Positions 16,139-25,192 of a stretch of 64,000 nucleotides of DNA are shown one piece after another; within the stretch, counting starts at the first letter, position 1; each line of letters starts with the position of its first letter. The DNA lies in the NCBI GenBank assembly GCA_947594425.1, contig CANQED010000001.1:248001-312000 (forward strand), given 5' to 3'. A model generated the notes under the pieces. The model did no database searches, was not told the DNA's origin, and saw nothing but the letters and a program-made list of their open reading frames with translations. Position numbers and translations under genes: made by a program. The stretch is from an uncultured Ruminiclostridium sp. Its GTDB lineage: Bacteria; Bacillota; Clostridia; Oscillospirales; Ruminococcaceae.

Positions 16139-16340
16139 CTTTCCTCCAAAAAAACGCCGAAAAAATCTATTCGGCGTAAAACTATAAAAAGATTAAATTG
16201 AAAAATATATGTTATAAGCTTCGGAAGAAAAAGGGAGTATGAGGGAAAAAACATCAGGTTTTTGCCCTCATTTGAAATAAGTTCAGCTTGAAAAAGCTGA
16301 CGCCGAAAGCCCCGCTTTCGGCGTGAATAGTACAAAATTT
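16139..16340 (-). promoter_or_regulatory. pnuC leader with attenuator-like terminator
   Basis: On the minus strand, from upstream: hairpin ACGCCGAAAGC/GCTTTCGGCGT (16302-16324, probably also the terminator of the preceding gene), a small CAGCTT/AAGCTG hairpin, a long hairpin ATGAGGG...CCCTCAT (about 16239-16271), then ACGCCGAA/TTCGGCGT followed by seven T and immediately GGAGGAAAG-ATG. The last hairpin is an intrinsic terminator inside the leader. The first and last hairpins share stem sequences and could pair with each other instead. No known riboswitch class was recognised. Confidence 0.6.
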
Positions 16341-18107
16341 TTACGGCAGCATATATTTTTCGCTGTACTTCGCTATCTTTTCTCTAAACTCCGCGTTATC
16401 CTCGGATTTAAGCACATTGAGATAGCTGTGCGTGTCAAAGCTGTTGGAATTTATCTGGATTATGCACACCGCGATATTGGAGCAGTGATCCGCCACCCGC
16501 TCAAAGTTTGTCACAAGGTCTGTAAGCACAAAGCCCATCTCTATGGTGCATTTGCCTTTTCTGAGCCTGCGGATATGCCTGTCCCTTATCTCACCGCTTA
16601 GCGAGTCTACGACCTCCTCGAGCGGCTCGACCGACTTAGCGGTGGTGATATCGTTATTCTCAAAGGCGTTGACCGCCGTGGTGAGTATCTCGTTTACCGC
16701 CTCAGAGAAAATGCGTATCTCGTTCATAGCCTTTTTCGAGAAGAAGAGCTCCTTTTCGTGCATCTCCAAGGCGCAGCCCTTGATATTGACCGCGTGGTCG
16801 GCTATTCGCTCAAAGTCGCTGATACAGTGCAGCAGCATATTTACCGTTTGGCTTTCGCTCACCGTAAGGCTCTTAGACCCTAAGTTAAGCAGATAGCTGC
16901 CGAGCTTGTCCTCATAATTATCGACTATCTCCTCGTTTTGCGCGACGCGCTCGGCGTCCTGCTCGTTATATTCCGACATCAGCGATATGGACAATCTCAG
17001 CGTATCGCGCGCGCACTCCGCCATCTTAGCGGCAGCCTGACGGCACTGCTCCAGCGCCACCGACGGCGTAGCGAGAAAGCGCGGGTCGAGTATCTGAAAC
17101 TCATTGCGTACGGGCTCTTTCTCGTCGCTCTCTTTATCACGGATAGTAAGGCAGGCTAGCTTCTCGAGCCATTTGCCGAACGGTAACAATACCAGCGTAG
17201 CAAACACATTGAATACGCTGTGTATCACCGCTATCCCCACTTGTCCCGCCGTATCGTCGACAAAGTCGAGCGGGTGCAGGGCGTTTACGGTGTAGAATAT
17301 CACCATAAATAATATCGTGCCTATAAGGTTAAAGTACAGGTGCACAAGCGCGGCGCGCTTTGCATTTTTATTAGCGCCCATACAGGAGAGCAACGCGGTA
17401 ACGCAGGTGCCTATATTCTGCCCCATAATTATCGGCACCGCAAGCCCGTAGGTGACCGCTCCGGTATCGCATAACGCCTGTAACATTCCGACCGACGCGG
17501 AGGAGCTTTGCAAAATAGCCGTAAGCACCGCGCCCGCGACGATACCGAGTAAGGGATTAGAGAACATCGTGATTATCTCGCGAAAGCTCTCGTTTTGCGC
17601 TAACGGCTCTACCGCCCCGCTCATCATATCCATACCGAACATAAGCACCGTAAATCCGACAAGTATGCTGCCGATGTCTTTCTTTCGGCTGCTCTTTGTC
17701 ATCATTATCATAAATATGCCTATGATGGCAAGTATCGGAGTAAACGAAGTCGGCTTTAGCAGCTGTATAAACACATTGCTGCTCTCTATCCCCGTCAGCG
17801 ACAACAGCCACGAGGTTATCGTCGTGCCGATATTAGCACCCATTATTACCCCGACCGCCTGTGACAATTTCATTATGCCGGAGTTTACAAAGCCGACCAC
17901 CATTACCGTCGTAGCCGAGGAGGACTGTATCACCGCGGTGACAAGCGCTCCGAGCGCCACAGATTTTATCGGATTGGAGGTCAGCTTTTCGAGTATTTTT
18001 TCAAGCCTGCTGCCCGACAGCTTTTCCAGCCCCTGCCCCATGGTATTCATGCCGTATAAGAACAGTGCCAGTCCGCCTATCAGTGTAAGTACGCCGAAAA
18101 TATCCAT
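16341..18107 (-). CDS. Na/Pi cotransporter family protein with PhoU-like tail
   Basis: 588 residues. The N-terminal 320 contain paired repeats of the NptA/PNaS family with the two QSSSA signatures (VIQSSSATTVMVVGF and ILQSSSASVGML) and GANIGTT/GQNIGTC motifs, which form the sodium and phosphate path. The C-terminal 230 residues are two PhoU-like helical bundles (ISLMSEYNEQDAERVAQNEEIVDNYEDKL; SDFERIADHAVNI; VTNFERVADHCSNIAV). It imports or balances phosphate. AAAGGA precedes the ATG. It stands alone between divergent leader elements. Confidence 0.94.
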   Translation of the reverse strand: MDIFGVLTLIGGLALFLYGMNTMGQGLEKLSGSRLEKILEKLTSNPIKSVALGALVTAVIQSSSATTVMVVGFVNSGIMKLSQAVGVIMGANIGTTITSWLLSLTGIESSNVFIQLLKPTSFTPILAIIGIFMIMMTKSSRKKDIGSILVGFTVLMFGMDMMSGAVEPLAQNESFREIITMFSNPLLGIVAGAVLTAILQSSSASVGMLQALCDTGAVTYGLAVPIIMGQNIGTCVTALLSCMGANKNAKRAALVHLYFNLIGTILFMVIFYTVNALHPLDFVDDTAGQVGIAVIHSVFNVFATLVLLPFGKWLEKLACLTIRDKESDEKEPVRNEFQILDPRFLATPSVALEQCRQAAAKMAECARDTLRLSISLMSEYNEQDAERVAQNEEIVDNYEDKLGSYLLNLGSKSLTVSESQTVNMLLHCISDFERIADHAVNIKGCALEMHEKELFFSKKAMNEIRIFSEAVNEILTTAVNAFENNDITTAKSVEPLEEVVDSLSGEIRDRHIRRLRKGKCTIEMGFVLTDLVTNFERVADHCSNIAVCIIQINSNSFDTHSYLNVLKSEDNAEFREKIAKYSEKYMLP

Positions 18108-18190
18108 AAAATTCCTTTCGAGATAAATCGGCCCGCGAAAGCTTTATCCGCTTTTACAAGCCGTATCGAACGCAACCGATCGTGCAGCTT

Positions 18191-19075
18191 TTATACTTCA
18201 CAGATTGTGAACACAATATTGCCAAAGGAGAAAGCGACAGGCACCTTAACGGTGTACTTTGCCTTTAGCTTAGCGACCTTGTCCGCGGTGCAAGCCTGCT
18301 GCGGGGAGAGCTTAAGCTCTTTTCCCGAATTATTCGACACGTTTACGGTAAACAAGCCGTTATTGAGGTTCAAAAACTCGCTTACAACGTCCTTGGTGTA
18401 TTCGTCGTTTTCTGTCAGCTGCTCCTCGGCATAGCGCGAGGCAAATTCTATCATCGCCTTATCGCTGCCCGCCACCGAGGTGACAAAATTGCTTTCGCCG
18501 CTGATGTTCTGAGTAACGGCGGTATCGGTAGGCTGGACTGCGCATTCGTTTATCGGCGCAAAATCGTCGCCTATAAAGCGGATAAGGTTCTTTAACAGTA
18601 TATTTATGTATTCTGATATAAGATCGGCGTTCGCGGTCTTTGACAGCTTGAAAAAGCTGCCGATAACATTGCCCGCCTTTTTCTCATTTTCGGTGGAAAA
18701 GTCCTCGTCCTCGAGGTGGTGCTCGCTCTTGTAGCTGTTTAACGCCTCTTCAAACTCTTCATTAGTAAGGCAGCCCATATCCACGAGCGTCTGCCCTAGC
18801 ACAAGACATCCCGTCTTTTGCGCGGAGAGCAGCTCCGTCACCTGCTCGGGGGTAAGATATCCCATCTCTACCGCTATATCGCCTATTCTCTTATCCACGG
18901 TAGCCTGCATCTTATGCACGGCGTCCACCTGCTTTGCGGTCATATAGCCCGCGTTTATCGCGAGCACGCCGAGCTTTACGCGGGTGCTGCTCTTAAGCTC
19001 CATAGCCTTTTTGAGATTGTCCGCCGAAACTATCTGTTTATTAAGAAGATAACTGCCGAAAAATTGCGTGAACAT
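18191..19075 (-). CDS. MshEN-like repeats fused to CheX-like phosphatase domain
   Basis: 294 residues. Residues 1-125 carry three repeats resembling MshEN/GspE N-domains (LGVLAINAGYMTAKQVDAV, IGDIAVEMGYLTPEQVTELL, LGQTLVDMGCLTNEEFEEAL), a fold that binds cyclic-di-GMP in some proteins. Residues 150-294 look like CheX: FASRYAEEQLTENDEYTKDVVSEFLNLNNGLFTVNVSN. CheX dephosphorylates CheY. The gene starts 3 nt after a CheY-like gene with AAGGAGG upstream, so the two proteins probably act on each other. Cyclic-di-GMP binding is not shown by the sequence. No chemoreceptor or kinase is nearby. Confidence 0.75.
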   Translation of the reverse strand: MFTQFFGSYLLNKQIVSADNLKKAMELKSSTRVKLGVLAINAGYMTAKQVDAVHKMQATVDKRIGDIAVEMGYLTPEQVTELLSAQKTGCLVLGQTLVDMGCLTNEEFEEALNSYKSEHHLEDEDFSTENEKKAGNVIGSFFKLSKTANADLISEYINILLKNLIRFIGDDFAPINECAVQPTDTAVTQNISGESNFVTSVAGSDKAMIEFASRYAEEQLTENDEYTKDVVSEFLNLNNGLFTVNVSNNSGKELKLSPQQACTADKVAKLKAKYTVKVPVAFSFGNIVFTICEV

Positions 19076-19078
19076 ATC

Positions 19079-19459
19079 TTACGCCTCCTTAAAATAATGG
19101 CCGAGCAGCTTTTTCAGCCTTTCTTCCTCTACGGGCTTTTGCAGAAAGTCGCTCGCGCCGTATCTTATCGCCTCGGTAAGATTGCCCTCTGTGCCTATCG
19201 AGGTAGCCATAACCACAACTGCGTCGGGATATTTTTCCTTGATAGCCTTAAGAGCGTCCACCCCGGACATCTCGGGCATAACTATATCCATAAAGGTGAT
19301 ATCCGGCAGCACCTCGGCGTACTTCTCCACCGCCTCTTTGCCGTCCTTAGCCTCGGATATGTTCGTCACCCCATAGCCCTCGAGCAGCGATCTCATTTTC
19401 TTTCTTATCATCATAGAATCGTCGCATATCAGTATCTTTGCCTGTGATAAAGCAGACAT
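19079..19459 (-). CDS. CheY-like response regulator
   Basis: 126-residue stand-alone receiver domain. Acidic pair Asp13-Asp14, phospho-acceptor Asp58 in DITFMDIVMPEMSG, Thr86 and Lys108 in FLQKP are all present. No output domain exists, so it signals by protein contact. GGGAGGAA precedes the ATG. It is co-transcribed with the CheX-like gene 3 nt downstream; no histidine kinase is in the neighbourhood. Confidence 0.92.
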   Translation of the reverse strand: MSALSQAKILICDDSMMIRKKMRSLLEGYGVTNISEAKDGKEAVEKYAEVLPDITFMDIVMPEMSGVDALKAIKEKYPDAVVVMATSIGTEGNLTEAIRYGASDFLQKPVEEERLKKLLGHYFKEA

Positions 19460-19569
19460 AGTTTATTCCTCCCGGTGTGTAAAATATATGGTCACTATCT
19501 AACAGTATATCATTTTTTTGTGGATATTGCAATACCCTTTTTTAAAATAATCACGCGTTTTTGTAAAAA

Positions 19570-20361
19570 TTAAGCAACAGCGTAATAGCACACTCCCGCT
19601 ATCTCTCTTAGCCAGTACGGCAATAAAAGGTGCAGCGGCGTATCACATGCCAAAAATCTGCTGTCAAGCCCGAGCTTGTCGGCTATCAGCTTAGCGCGGG
19701 CGAGGTGAAAGCCGTCGGAGATTATCACCGTGCTTTTGCTTAGCCCCTTTTCCTCTATAAGCTTAGCCGAATATTCAAGGTTCTGCTCGGTGGTGGCCGA
19801 CTTATCCTCGCATAATATCCTGCTCTCGTCTATTCCGCGCGACACAAGATACTCCTTCATAGCCGACGCCTCGGTCACGGGCTCGCTCTCGCCCTTTCCT
19901 CCCGACACTATACACACCACGTCGGGCGAGGCCGAGAGGTATTCGTACGCCGTATCCAGCCTGTTTTTGAGCATAACGCTCGGACCGCTGTCATACACCT
20001 GACAGCCGAGCACCACCGCCGTGCGGTCGCTCGGTACCTCGGGGGCGGTAAATATCACCGCCAGCATAAAGCCCGACACCGTCAGCATAAGCGCGACAGC
20101 TATACCCGCCGCCGCAAGATATATGCGGCACAAGACCCTTATCTTTCCGCTTTCGCCGCCTTTAGCGTAAGGAACAGCAAACCCCGCCGCTATAAGCGCC
20201 GCGCCGCCCGCTATACCGATAAACACGCCTATATTCATTATCCGCGACATCACCGCGGGCAGCATTAGCACAATAAGCGCCGCCCCCGCCGATATGCAAA
20301 AGCAAAACAATATCTTACCGAAAAGCGAGAGCTTTATTATTCGGTCATAAAACCCGCTCAT
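19570..20361 (-). CDS. YdcF/SanA-family (DUF218) membrane protein
   Basis: 263 residues. Three hydrophobic segments in the first 115 residues anchor a DUF218 domain with TAVVLGCQVYDSGPSVMLKNRLDTAYEYL, VCIVSGGKGESEPVTEASAMKEYLVSRGIDESRILCEDKSATTEQNL and STVIISDGFHLARAKLIADKLG. Members are linked to envelope integrity and vancomycin tolerance, but the reaction is unknown. The start overlaps the dapL stop (ATGA), so it is the second gene of that operon. Confidence 0.88.
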   Translation of the reverse strand: MSGFYDRIIKLSLFGKILFCFCISAGAALIVLMLPAVMSRIMNIGVFIGIAGGAALIAAGFAVPYAKGGESGKIRVLCRIYLAAAGIAVALMLTVSGFMLAVIFTAPEVPSDRTAVVLGCQVYDSGPSVMLKNRLDTAYEYLSASPDVVCIVSGGKGESEPVTEASAMKEYLVSRGIDESRILCEDKSATTEQNLEYSAKLIEEKGLSKSTVIISDGFHLARAKLIADKLGLDSRFLACDTPLHLLLPYWLREIAGVCYYAVA

Positions 20362-21563
20362 TTTCCGAGCAGCTTTTTAACTCTGCCCATAGCCTCCACT
20401 GTATTCTCATATGTGCCGAAAGCGGTCAGCCTGAACCATCCGTCCCCGTTTTTGCCAAAGCCCGCGCCCGGCGTGCCGACCACCTCCGCCTCGTTGAGCA
20501 GCTTGTCGAAAAATGTCCAGCTGTCCATACCGTCGGGGCACTTGAACCATATGTACGGCGAATTTTTGCCGCCCGTATACTTTATCCCCAGCTCGTCAAA
20601 GGTATCGGACATTACCTTGGCGTTGCGCATATAATACGCGATAGTCTCCCTCGTCTGCTTTATGCCCTCGGGGGTGAATACCGCCTCGGCGGCGCGCTGA
20701 ATAGGATAGGACACGCCGTTGAACTTGCTGCCCTCTCTGCGCGACCACAATTGCATAACGCTCATCTGCGTGCCGTCGGGCGCGTCTATCATAAGCTCCT
20801 TAGGCACTACCGTGTACCCGCACCTCGTACCCGTAAAGCCCGCAGTCTTAGAAAGCGAGCATATCTCTATGGCGCACTGCCTTGCCCCCTCTATGCCCAT
20901 TATGCTGCGAGGCAGCTCGGGGTCGGAGATAAACGCCTCGTACGCCGCGTCAAATATGATAATAGACTTATTCTTTATCGCATAGTCCACCCACGCCTTT
21001 AGCTGCTCTTTTGTGTAGACCGAGCCTGTGGGATTGTTCGGCGAGCAAAGGTATATCATTCCGGGCTTGATATTCTCGTCGGGCATAGCCGCAAAGCCGT
21101 TGCCCTCGGTGGAGTTTGCGTAGTATACCTTTCTTCCGCCCATAATATTAGAGTCTACATATACGGGATATGCGGGGTCGGTGACCAGCACGTCGTTAGA
21201 GCTGTCGAAAATATCCCCGATATTGCCGCAGTCGGACTTTGCCCCGTCGCTTATCAGCACCTCGTCGGGGCTGACTTTAACGCCGAACGACGCATAATAC
21301 CCCCCTACCGCCTCGCGCAGAAAATCATAGCCCAGTCCGCTGTCCTCATAGCCGCGAAAGGTCTCCTTTACCCCCATTTCGTCGGCCGCCTTTTTCATAG
21401 CCTCTACCACCACGGGGGCGAGCGGCTGGGTCACGTCGCCTATCCCCATCTTTATTATCTTATTGTCGGGGTGAGCGGCAACGTATTCCTTTACCCTCTT
21501 TCCTATCTCGATAAACAGATAATTCTTTTTAAGCTCCAAAAAGCCTTTATTCATAAGTGCCAT
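20358..21563 (-). CDS. dapL: LL-diaminopimelate aminotransferase
   Basis: 401 residues from the ATG at 21561-21563 (AAGGAAGGA upstream). The enzyme makes LL-diaminopimelate in one step from tetrahydrodipicolinate and glutamate, feeding lysine and peptidoglycan synthesis. Fold type I PLP motifs are clear: SDGAKSDCGNI, YLCSPNNPTGSVYTKEQL, FDAAYEAFI, and the PLP lysine in CSLSKTAGFTGTRCGY. The opening NYLFIEIGKRVKEY...IKMGIGDVTQPL is specific to DapL. It has its own consensus promoter. Confidence 0.95.
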   Translation of the reverse strand: MALMNKGFLELKKNYLFIEIGKRVKEYVAAHPDNKIIKMGIGDVTQPLAPVVVEAMKKAADEMGVKETFRGYEDSGLGYDFLREAVGGYYASFGVKVSPDEVLISDGAKSDCGNIGDIFDSSNDVLVTDPAYPVYVDSNIMGGRKVYYANSTEGNGFAAMPDENIKPGMIYLCSPNNPTGSVYTKEQLKAWVDYAIKNKSIIIFDAAYEAFISDPELPRSIMGIEGARQCAIEICSLSKTAGFTGTRCGYTVVPKELMIDAPDGTQMSVMQLWSRREGSKFNGVSYPIQRAAEAVFTPEGIKQTRETIAYYMRNAKVMSDTFDELGIKYTGGKNSPYIWFKCPDGMDSWTFFDKLLNEAEVVGTPGAGFGKNGDGWFRLTAFGTYENTVEAMGRVKKLLGK

Positions 21564-21614
21564 TGTCGGTGTCCTTCCTTTTTCTTGATTTTGCATAAGC
21601 TGCATATTAAGTTA

Positions 21615-21643
21615 ATTATACTCCCGCTTTGATAAAATGTCAA
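21615..21643 (-). promoter_or_regulatory. dapL promoter
   Basis: TTGACA (21638-21643), 17 bp, TATAAT (21615-21620) on the minus strand: perfect consensus, about 50 bp before the dapL start. Confidence 0.85.
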
Positions 21644-21699
21644 GCAAGCCCGCCTTATACTCCTCGGATAAAAAATATCTAATATCACTTAATTTTCAT

Positions 21700-21728
21700 T
21701 TGACAATCGGTTCGACCTATAGTATAAT
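21700..21728 (+). promoter_or_regulatory. Promoter of the MBOAT/envelope cluster
   Basis: TTGACA (21700-21705), 17 bp, TATAAT (21723-21728): perfect consensus, about 127 bp before the MBOAT start. Confidence 0.85.
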
Positions 21729-21854
21729 TAAATTGGTATGTTGCGGACTGTTTTGTCCGACTTAGTTACCCTCCGCCCGCAGATATATAAACGGCGGAAA
21801 ATAACCGCATTTGCCTACATCATAACAATGCGCAAAAAGAAAGGGAGCTTTGCG

Positions 21855-23429
21855 ATGGTTTTTGCCGATCTTTTATTTTTATATGTCTTTATGCCCGTTT
21901 GCTTTGCATTCTACTTCCTGAGCAAAAAGACCCTGTACAGGATGGTTTTCCTTATAGCGTCTGTCGCGGCGTCAATAGGCGCATATTTTCTCGGCACGTC
22001 CCTGCTCGACGTCACGCCCGAGCGTATGCTGTGGATATCTATAGTCCTTGTTTTGCTGTGCATAGCGTTCTGGCTGCTTAATTTATTCTTCGACCGCAAT
22101 ATCTACCGAAATATCGTACTTATCGTCTTCTCGCTCATCTTTTACGCCTGGGGCGAACCGGTATGGGTGTTCCTCCTGCTGATAAGCGTCGCGGTAAACT
22201 ACGCCGCCGGTATGCTGATAGACCGCTTTCGCGGCAAAAAGAGCGCCACTGCCGTGACCGCCGTCGCGCTGATATTCAATATCGGCGTGCTTATGGGCTT
22301 TAAATACGTAGGATTTTTCATCAAGAATATAAACGCAATAGCGTCGTTAGATCTCCCCGTCCCCCCCGACGACCTTATGCCGATAGGCATAAGCTTTTTC
22401 ACCTTTCAGATAATCTCCTATATCATAGACTGCTACTGGGGAAAAATACAGGTACAGCGCAACCCGTTCAAGCTGCTTATGTACATCTCGCTTTTCCCGC
22501 AGCTTATCGCGGGACCTATCGTCCGTTACAGCACCATAGAAAATCAAATAAGCGAGCGCACCTCCACCCCTGCGGACATCTCCGAGGGCATTGCGCGCAT
22601 ATGTATCGGCCTTGGCAAAAAGGTCATCCTCGCAAACAATTTAAGCACGATAGTCGATACGCTTTTCGCCTCGGGCGACCTCGGCGCGCTGTCGGTGACG
22701 GGTACGTGGTACGGCGTTATCGCCTACGCTATGCAGGTATACTTTGATTTTTCGGGGTATTCCGACATCGCGATAGGTCTCGGGCGTGTGTTCGGCTTTA
22801 AGTTTGACGAGAACTTCCGCCACCCGTTCATATCCAAGAATATCACCGAATTTTGGCAGCGCTGGCATATTTCGCTCGGCAGCTTTTTCAGAGATTATCT
22901 GCTCTACGTCCCGATATTCGGAAAGCGCAGACAGTACCTCAACCTGTTTTTGGTGTGGTTCTGCACGGGCTTTTGGCACGGCGCAAACTGGAACTACATC
23001 ATATGGGGTCTGTATTTCGGCTTCTTCATCCTGATAGAGCGTATGATAGGCAACAAGCGGCTGAAAAAGATACCGCTCGCCGTAACGCACATCTACAGCA
23101 AGCTTGTCATAATAATCGGCTTCGGTATCTTCTACTTTACCGACCTATCTAAGCTCGGGATATTCTTCGGCAACCTTATCGGAGCTAACGGCAACCCGCT
23201 TGTCGACAGTGTTTCGCTTATGAATATGTCCTCTAACTGCCTGCTTATCCTGCTTTGCCTGATATGCTGCCTGCCTGTTATCCCGTGGCTTAAGAAAAAG
23301 CTCGGCGAGCTGTCAAAGTCGGATATATACGTCTACGGGCGCACGGCGGCATGCATAGCCATATTCCTTATGAGCAGCATACTGCTCGTAAACGCGACCG
23401 ACAACCCGTTCATATACTGGCATTTCTGA
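21855..23429 (+). CDS. MBOAT-family O-acyltransferase (AlgI/PatA-like)
   Basis: 524 residues from the ATG at 21855, chosen for GGGAG 7 nt upstream; the longer frame from 21738 has no site. About a dozen membrane segments. Family motifs include FSLIFYAWGEPVWVFLLL, PIGISFFTFQIISYIIDCYWG, QLIAGPIVRY, YFDFSGYSDIAIGLGRVFG, FWQRWHISLGSFFRDY and catalytic His in GFWHGANWNYIIWG. Such enzymes pass acyl groups across the membrane onto surface polymers. About 90 residues lie before the usual FYAWGEP segment, longer than normal and looking like a partial repeat of the opening helix. Works with the next gene. Confidence 0.9.
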   Translation: MVFADLLFLYVFMPVCFAFYFLSKKTLYRMVFLIASVAASIGAYFLGTSLLDVTPERMLWISIVLVLLCIAFWLLNLFFDRNIYRNIVLIVFSLIFYAWGEPVWVFLLLISVAVNYAAGMLIDRFRGKKSATAVTAVALIFNIGVLMGFKYVGFFIKNINAIASLDLPVPPDDLMPIGISFFTFQIISYIIDCYWGKIQVQRNPFKLLMYISLFPQLIAGPIVRYSTIENQISERTSTPADISEGIARICIGLGKKVILANNLSTIVDTLFASGDLGALSVTGTWYGVIAYAMQVYFDFSGYSDIAIGLGRVFGFKFDENFRHPFISKNITEFWQRWHISLGSFFRDYLLYVPIFGKRRQYLNLFLVWFCTGFWHGANWNYIIWGLYFGFFILIERMIGNKRLKKIPLAVTHIYSKLVIIIGFGIFYFTDLSKLGIFFGNLIGANGNPLVDSVSLMNMSSNCLLILLCLICCLPVIPWLKKKLGELSKSDIYVYGRTAACIAIFLMSSILLVNATDNPFIYWHF

Positions 23430-23442
23430 GAAAGGAGCAGCA

Positions 23443-25125
23443 ATGGCAGACTATATAAATGACAAAGAGCTCGAAGAGCTCAACGAAATATACGAGCAAA
23501 AGCGCCAAAATCAAAAGCACCCAAAGAAAGCAAAGGCTGAAAAGGCGCAAAAACCCGATAAGCCTCAAAAGGCTCCAAAACCCGAAAAGGCACAAAAGCC
23601 CGATAAGTCTAATAAGTCCGATAAGCCCGAGCCTCAGGACGCTCCCTCCGACAAGGAGAAAAAGCTTAACCGCGCGCATATTATCAGCATAATAGTGTCC
23701 GCGTCTTTGCTCTTCGTGACGGCGATAGCCTTAGTAGTTATCCCCCGCCCGACCGAGTCCGCGCTCGAAAAGCGTAAGCTCGCGGCTTTCCCCGAGTTTT
23801 CGTGGGATAAATACTGGAGCGGCGAATACACCGAGGAGATAAGCGAGTTTTATAACGATACCGTCCCGCTGAGAGACAGCTTTAAAGAATTAGGCGCGGC
23901 GTTTCGCTCACTGTTCGGGATAAGCTTCGGCAACGAGCAGATAGTCGGCTCCGTAGGCGATACCTCGATAGGCGACGAGACTAAGGTCACCACCGCCTCA
24001 ACTAAGCCGATAGTGATAGTCACCCCGCCGCCTAAGGACGACAGCTCCCCCGACGTATCGAGCGATGTCGAGACCCCCGCGCCCTCTAAGACCGACAAGC
24101 CCGACAAGAGCACCGCCCCGGACGAGACTACACCTCCCGACGAAACTACCGCTCCCGACGAGACCACCACCCCCGCCGAGACTACTACTCCCGCAGAAAC
24201 TACCGCGCCCGAATTTCACACTCCGTCCGACCCCGACGCGGAGGTGCTTATGCAGGCGGGCTTCAATATAGTATACAACAGCAACGGCGTGCTGCACGCG
24301 GGGATGCTGTACAGCGGCAATCGCGAGAACGCGCAGTACTTTGCCGCTACGGTGGACGGCTTAAGGCGAAGAATAAACGCCGATCTCTACTTTATGCCGA
24401 TACTTACTCAAAACACCTTTGTCACCCCCTCAGAGCTTAACAGGGGCGTATACACCGAGCTTACCGACTCGCAGTATCTCATCAATGTTTTGGGCGACAG
24501 GGCAAAGATAATAGACACCTACAAGACGCTTGCCGCTCACGCCGACGAGGATATCTACTTCCTGCGCGACGTGCACTGGCAGCAGCTCGGCGCATACTAT
24601 GCAATGAGCGACTTTGCTAAGGCGGCAGGGGTCGAATATCCCCCGCTCGACAGCTACACCTGTCGTACGCGCGACTGCCTCGGCTCGACCTATACATTTA
24701 CGCAGTTTGACGCGCTTGCGGGAGCGTACGAGGACTTTACCTACTATATCCCCTCCAACGAATTCACCGTCGAGTATTACGACGAGAATTATGAGAACCC
24801 GTTCGAGTACCCGCTCATGCCCGAGAACGACTACCGCGCAAACGGCTTTTACTCGCTGTTTATGGTAGCGGAGAATTACATTAAGCATATAACTACCGAC
24901 GCTGATACCGACCGCACTCTTGTGATACTCGCGGACGACTATATCAGCGCGGCTGTTCCCTGCCTTACCTCCTCGTTTAAGGAGATATATGTAATAGATG
25001 TGCGCCACTGCACATTTAACGCCGCCGACTTTATCAACGAGCACGGCGCTACCGACGTATTGCTCGCCATGACGGTAAGCAATGCATTAGGTGACGTGGG
25101 CAGCTATCTTGATTATCTGCAATAA
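23443..25125 (+). CDS. DHHW/AlgX-like acetylation partner protein
   Basis: 560 residues. Residues 20-75 are a Lys/Pro-rich low-complexity tract of KPDKPQKAPKP-type repeats in the cytoplasm; a membrane helix follows near 78-100 (IISIIVSASLLFVTAIALVVI). The outside part starts EKRKLAAFPEFSWDKYWSGEYTEEISEFYNDTVPLRDSF, typical of AlgJ/AlgX/DHHW proteins, is interrupted by a Thr/Pro linker (about 180-270, TTPPDETTAPDE-type repeats), and continues with LRDVHWQQLGAYYAMSDFA, where DVHW replaces the usual DHHW. It starts 13 nt after the MBOAT gene and probably receives the acyl group. Substrate polymer unknown. Confidence 0.82.
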   Translation: MADYINDKELEELNEIYEQKRQNQKHPKKAKAEKAQKPDKPQKAPKPEKAQKPDKSNKSDKPEPQDAPSDKEKKLNRAHIISIIVSASLLFVTAIALVVIPRPTESALEKRKLAAFPEFSWDKYWSGEYTEEISEFYNDTVPLRDSFKELGAAFRSLFGISFGNEQIVGSVGDTSIGDETKVTTASTKPIVIVTPPPKDDSSPDVSSDVETPAPSKTDKPDKSTAPDETTPPDETTAPDETTTPAETTTPAETTAPEFHTPSDPDAEVLMQAGFNIVYNSNGVLHAGMLYSGNRENAQYFAATVDGLRRRINADLYFMPILTQNTFVTPSELNRGVYTELTDSQYLINVLGDRAKIIDTYKTLAAHADEDIYFLRDVHWQQLGAYYAMSDFAKAAGVEYPPLDSYTCRTRDCLGSTYTFTQFDALAGAYEDFTYYIPSNEFTVEYYDENYENPFEYPLMPENDYRANGFYSLFMVAENYIKHITTDADTDRTLVILADDYISAAVPCLTSSFKEIYVIDVRHCTFNAADFINEHGATDVLLAMTVSNALGDVGSYLDYLQ

Positions 25126-25192
25126 GCAATATGCGGGGCAAAATATCATATAATATTAAAGCGTCGGCATAAAAATATAAGGGAGTGCTGTT

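Noticed and set aside
24430..25044. 204-residue minus-strand frame
   Set aside because: Lies wholly inside the DHHW-type gene on the other strand and shows only reverse-complement codon bias.
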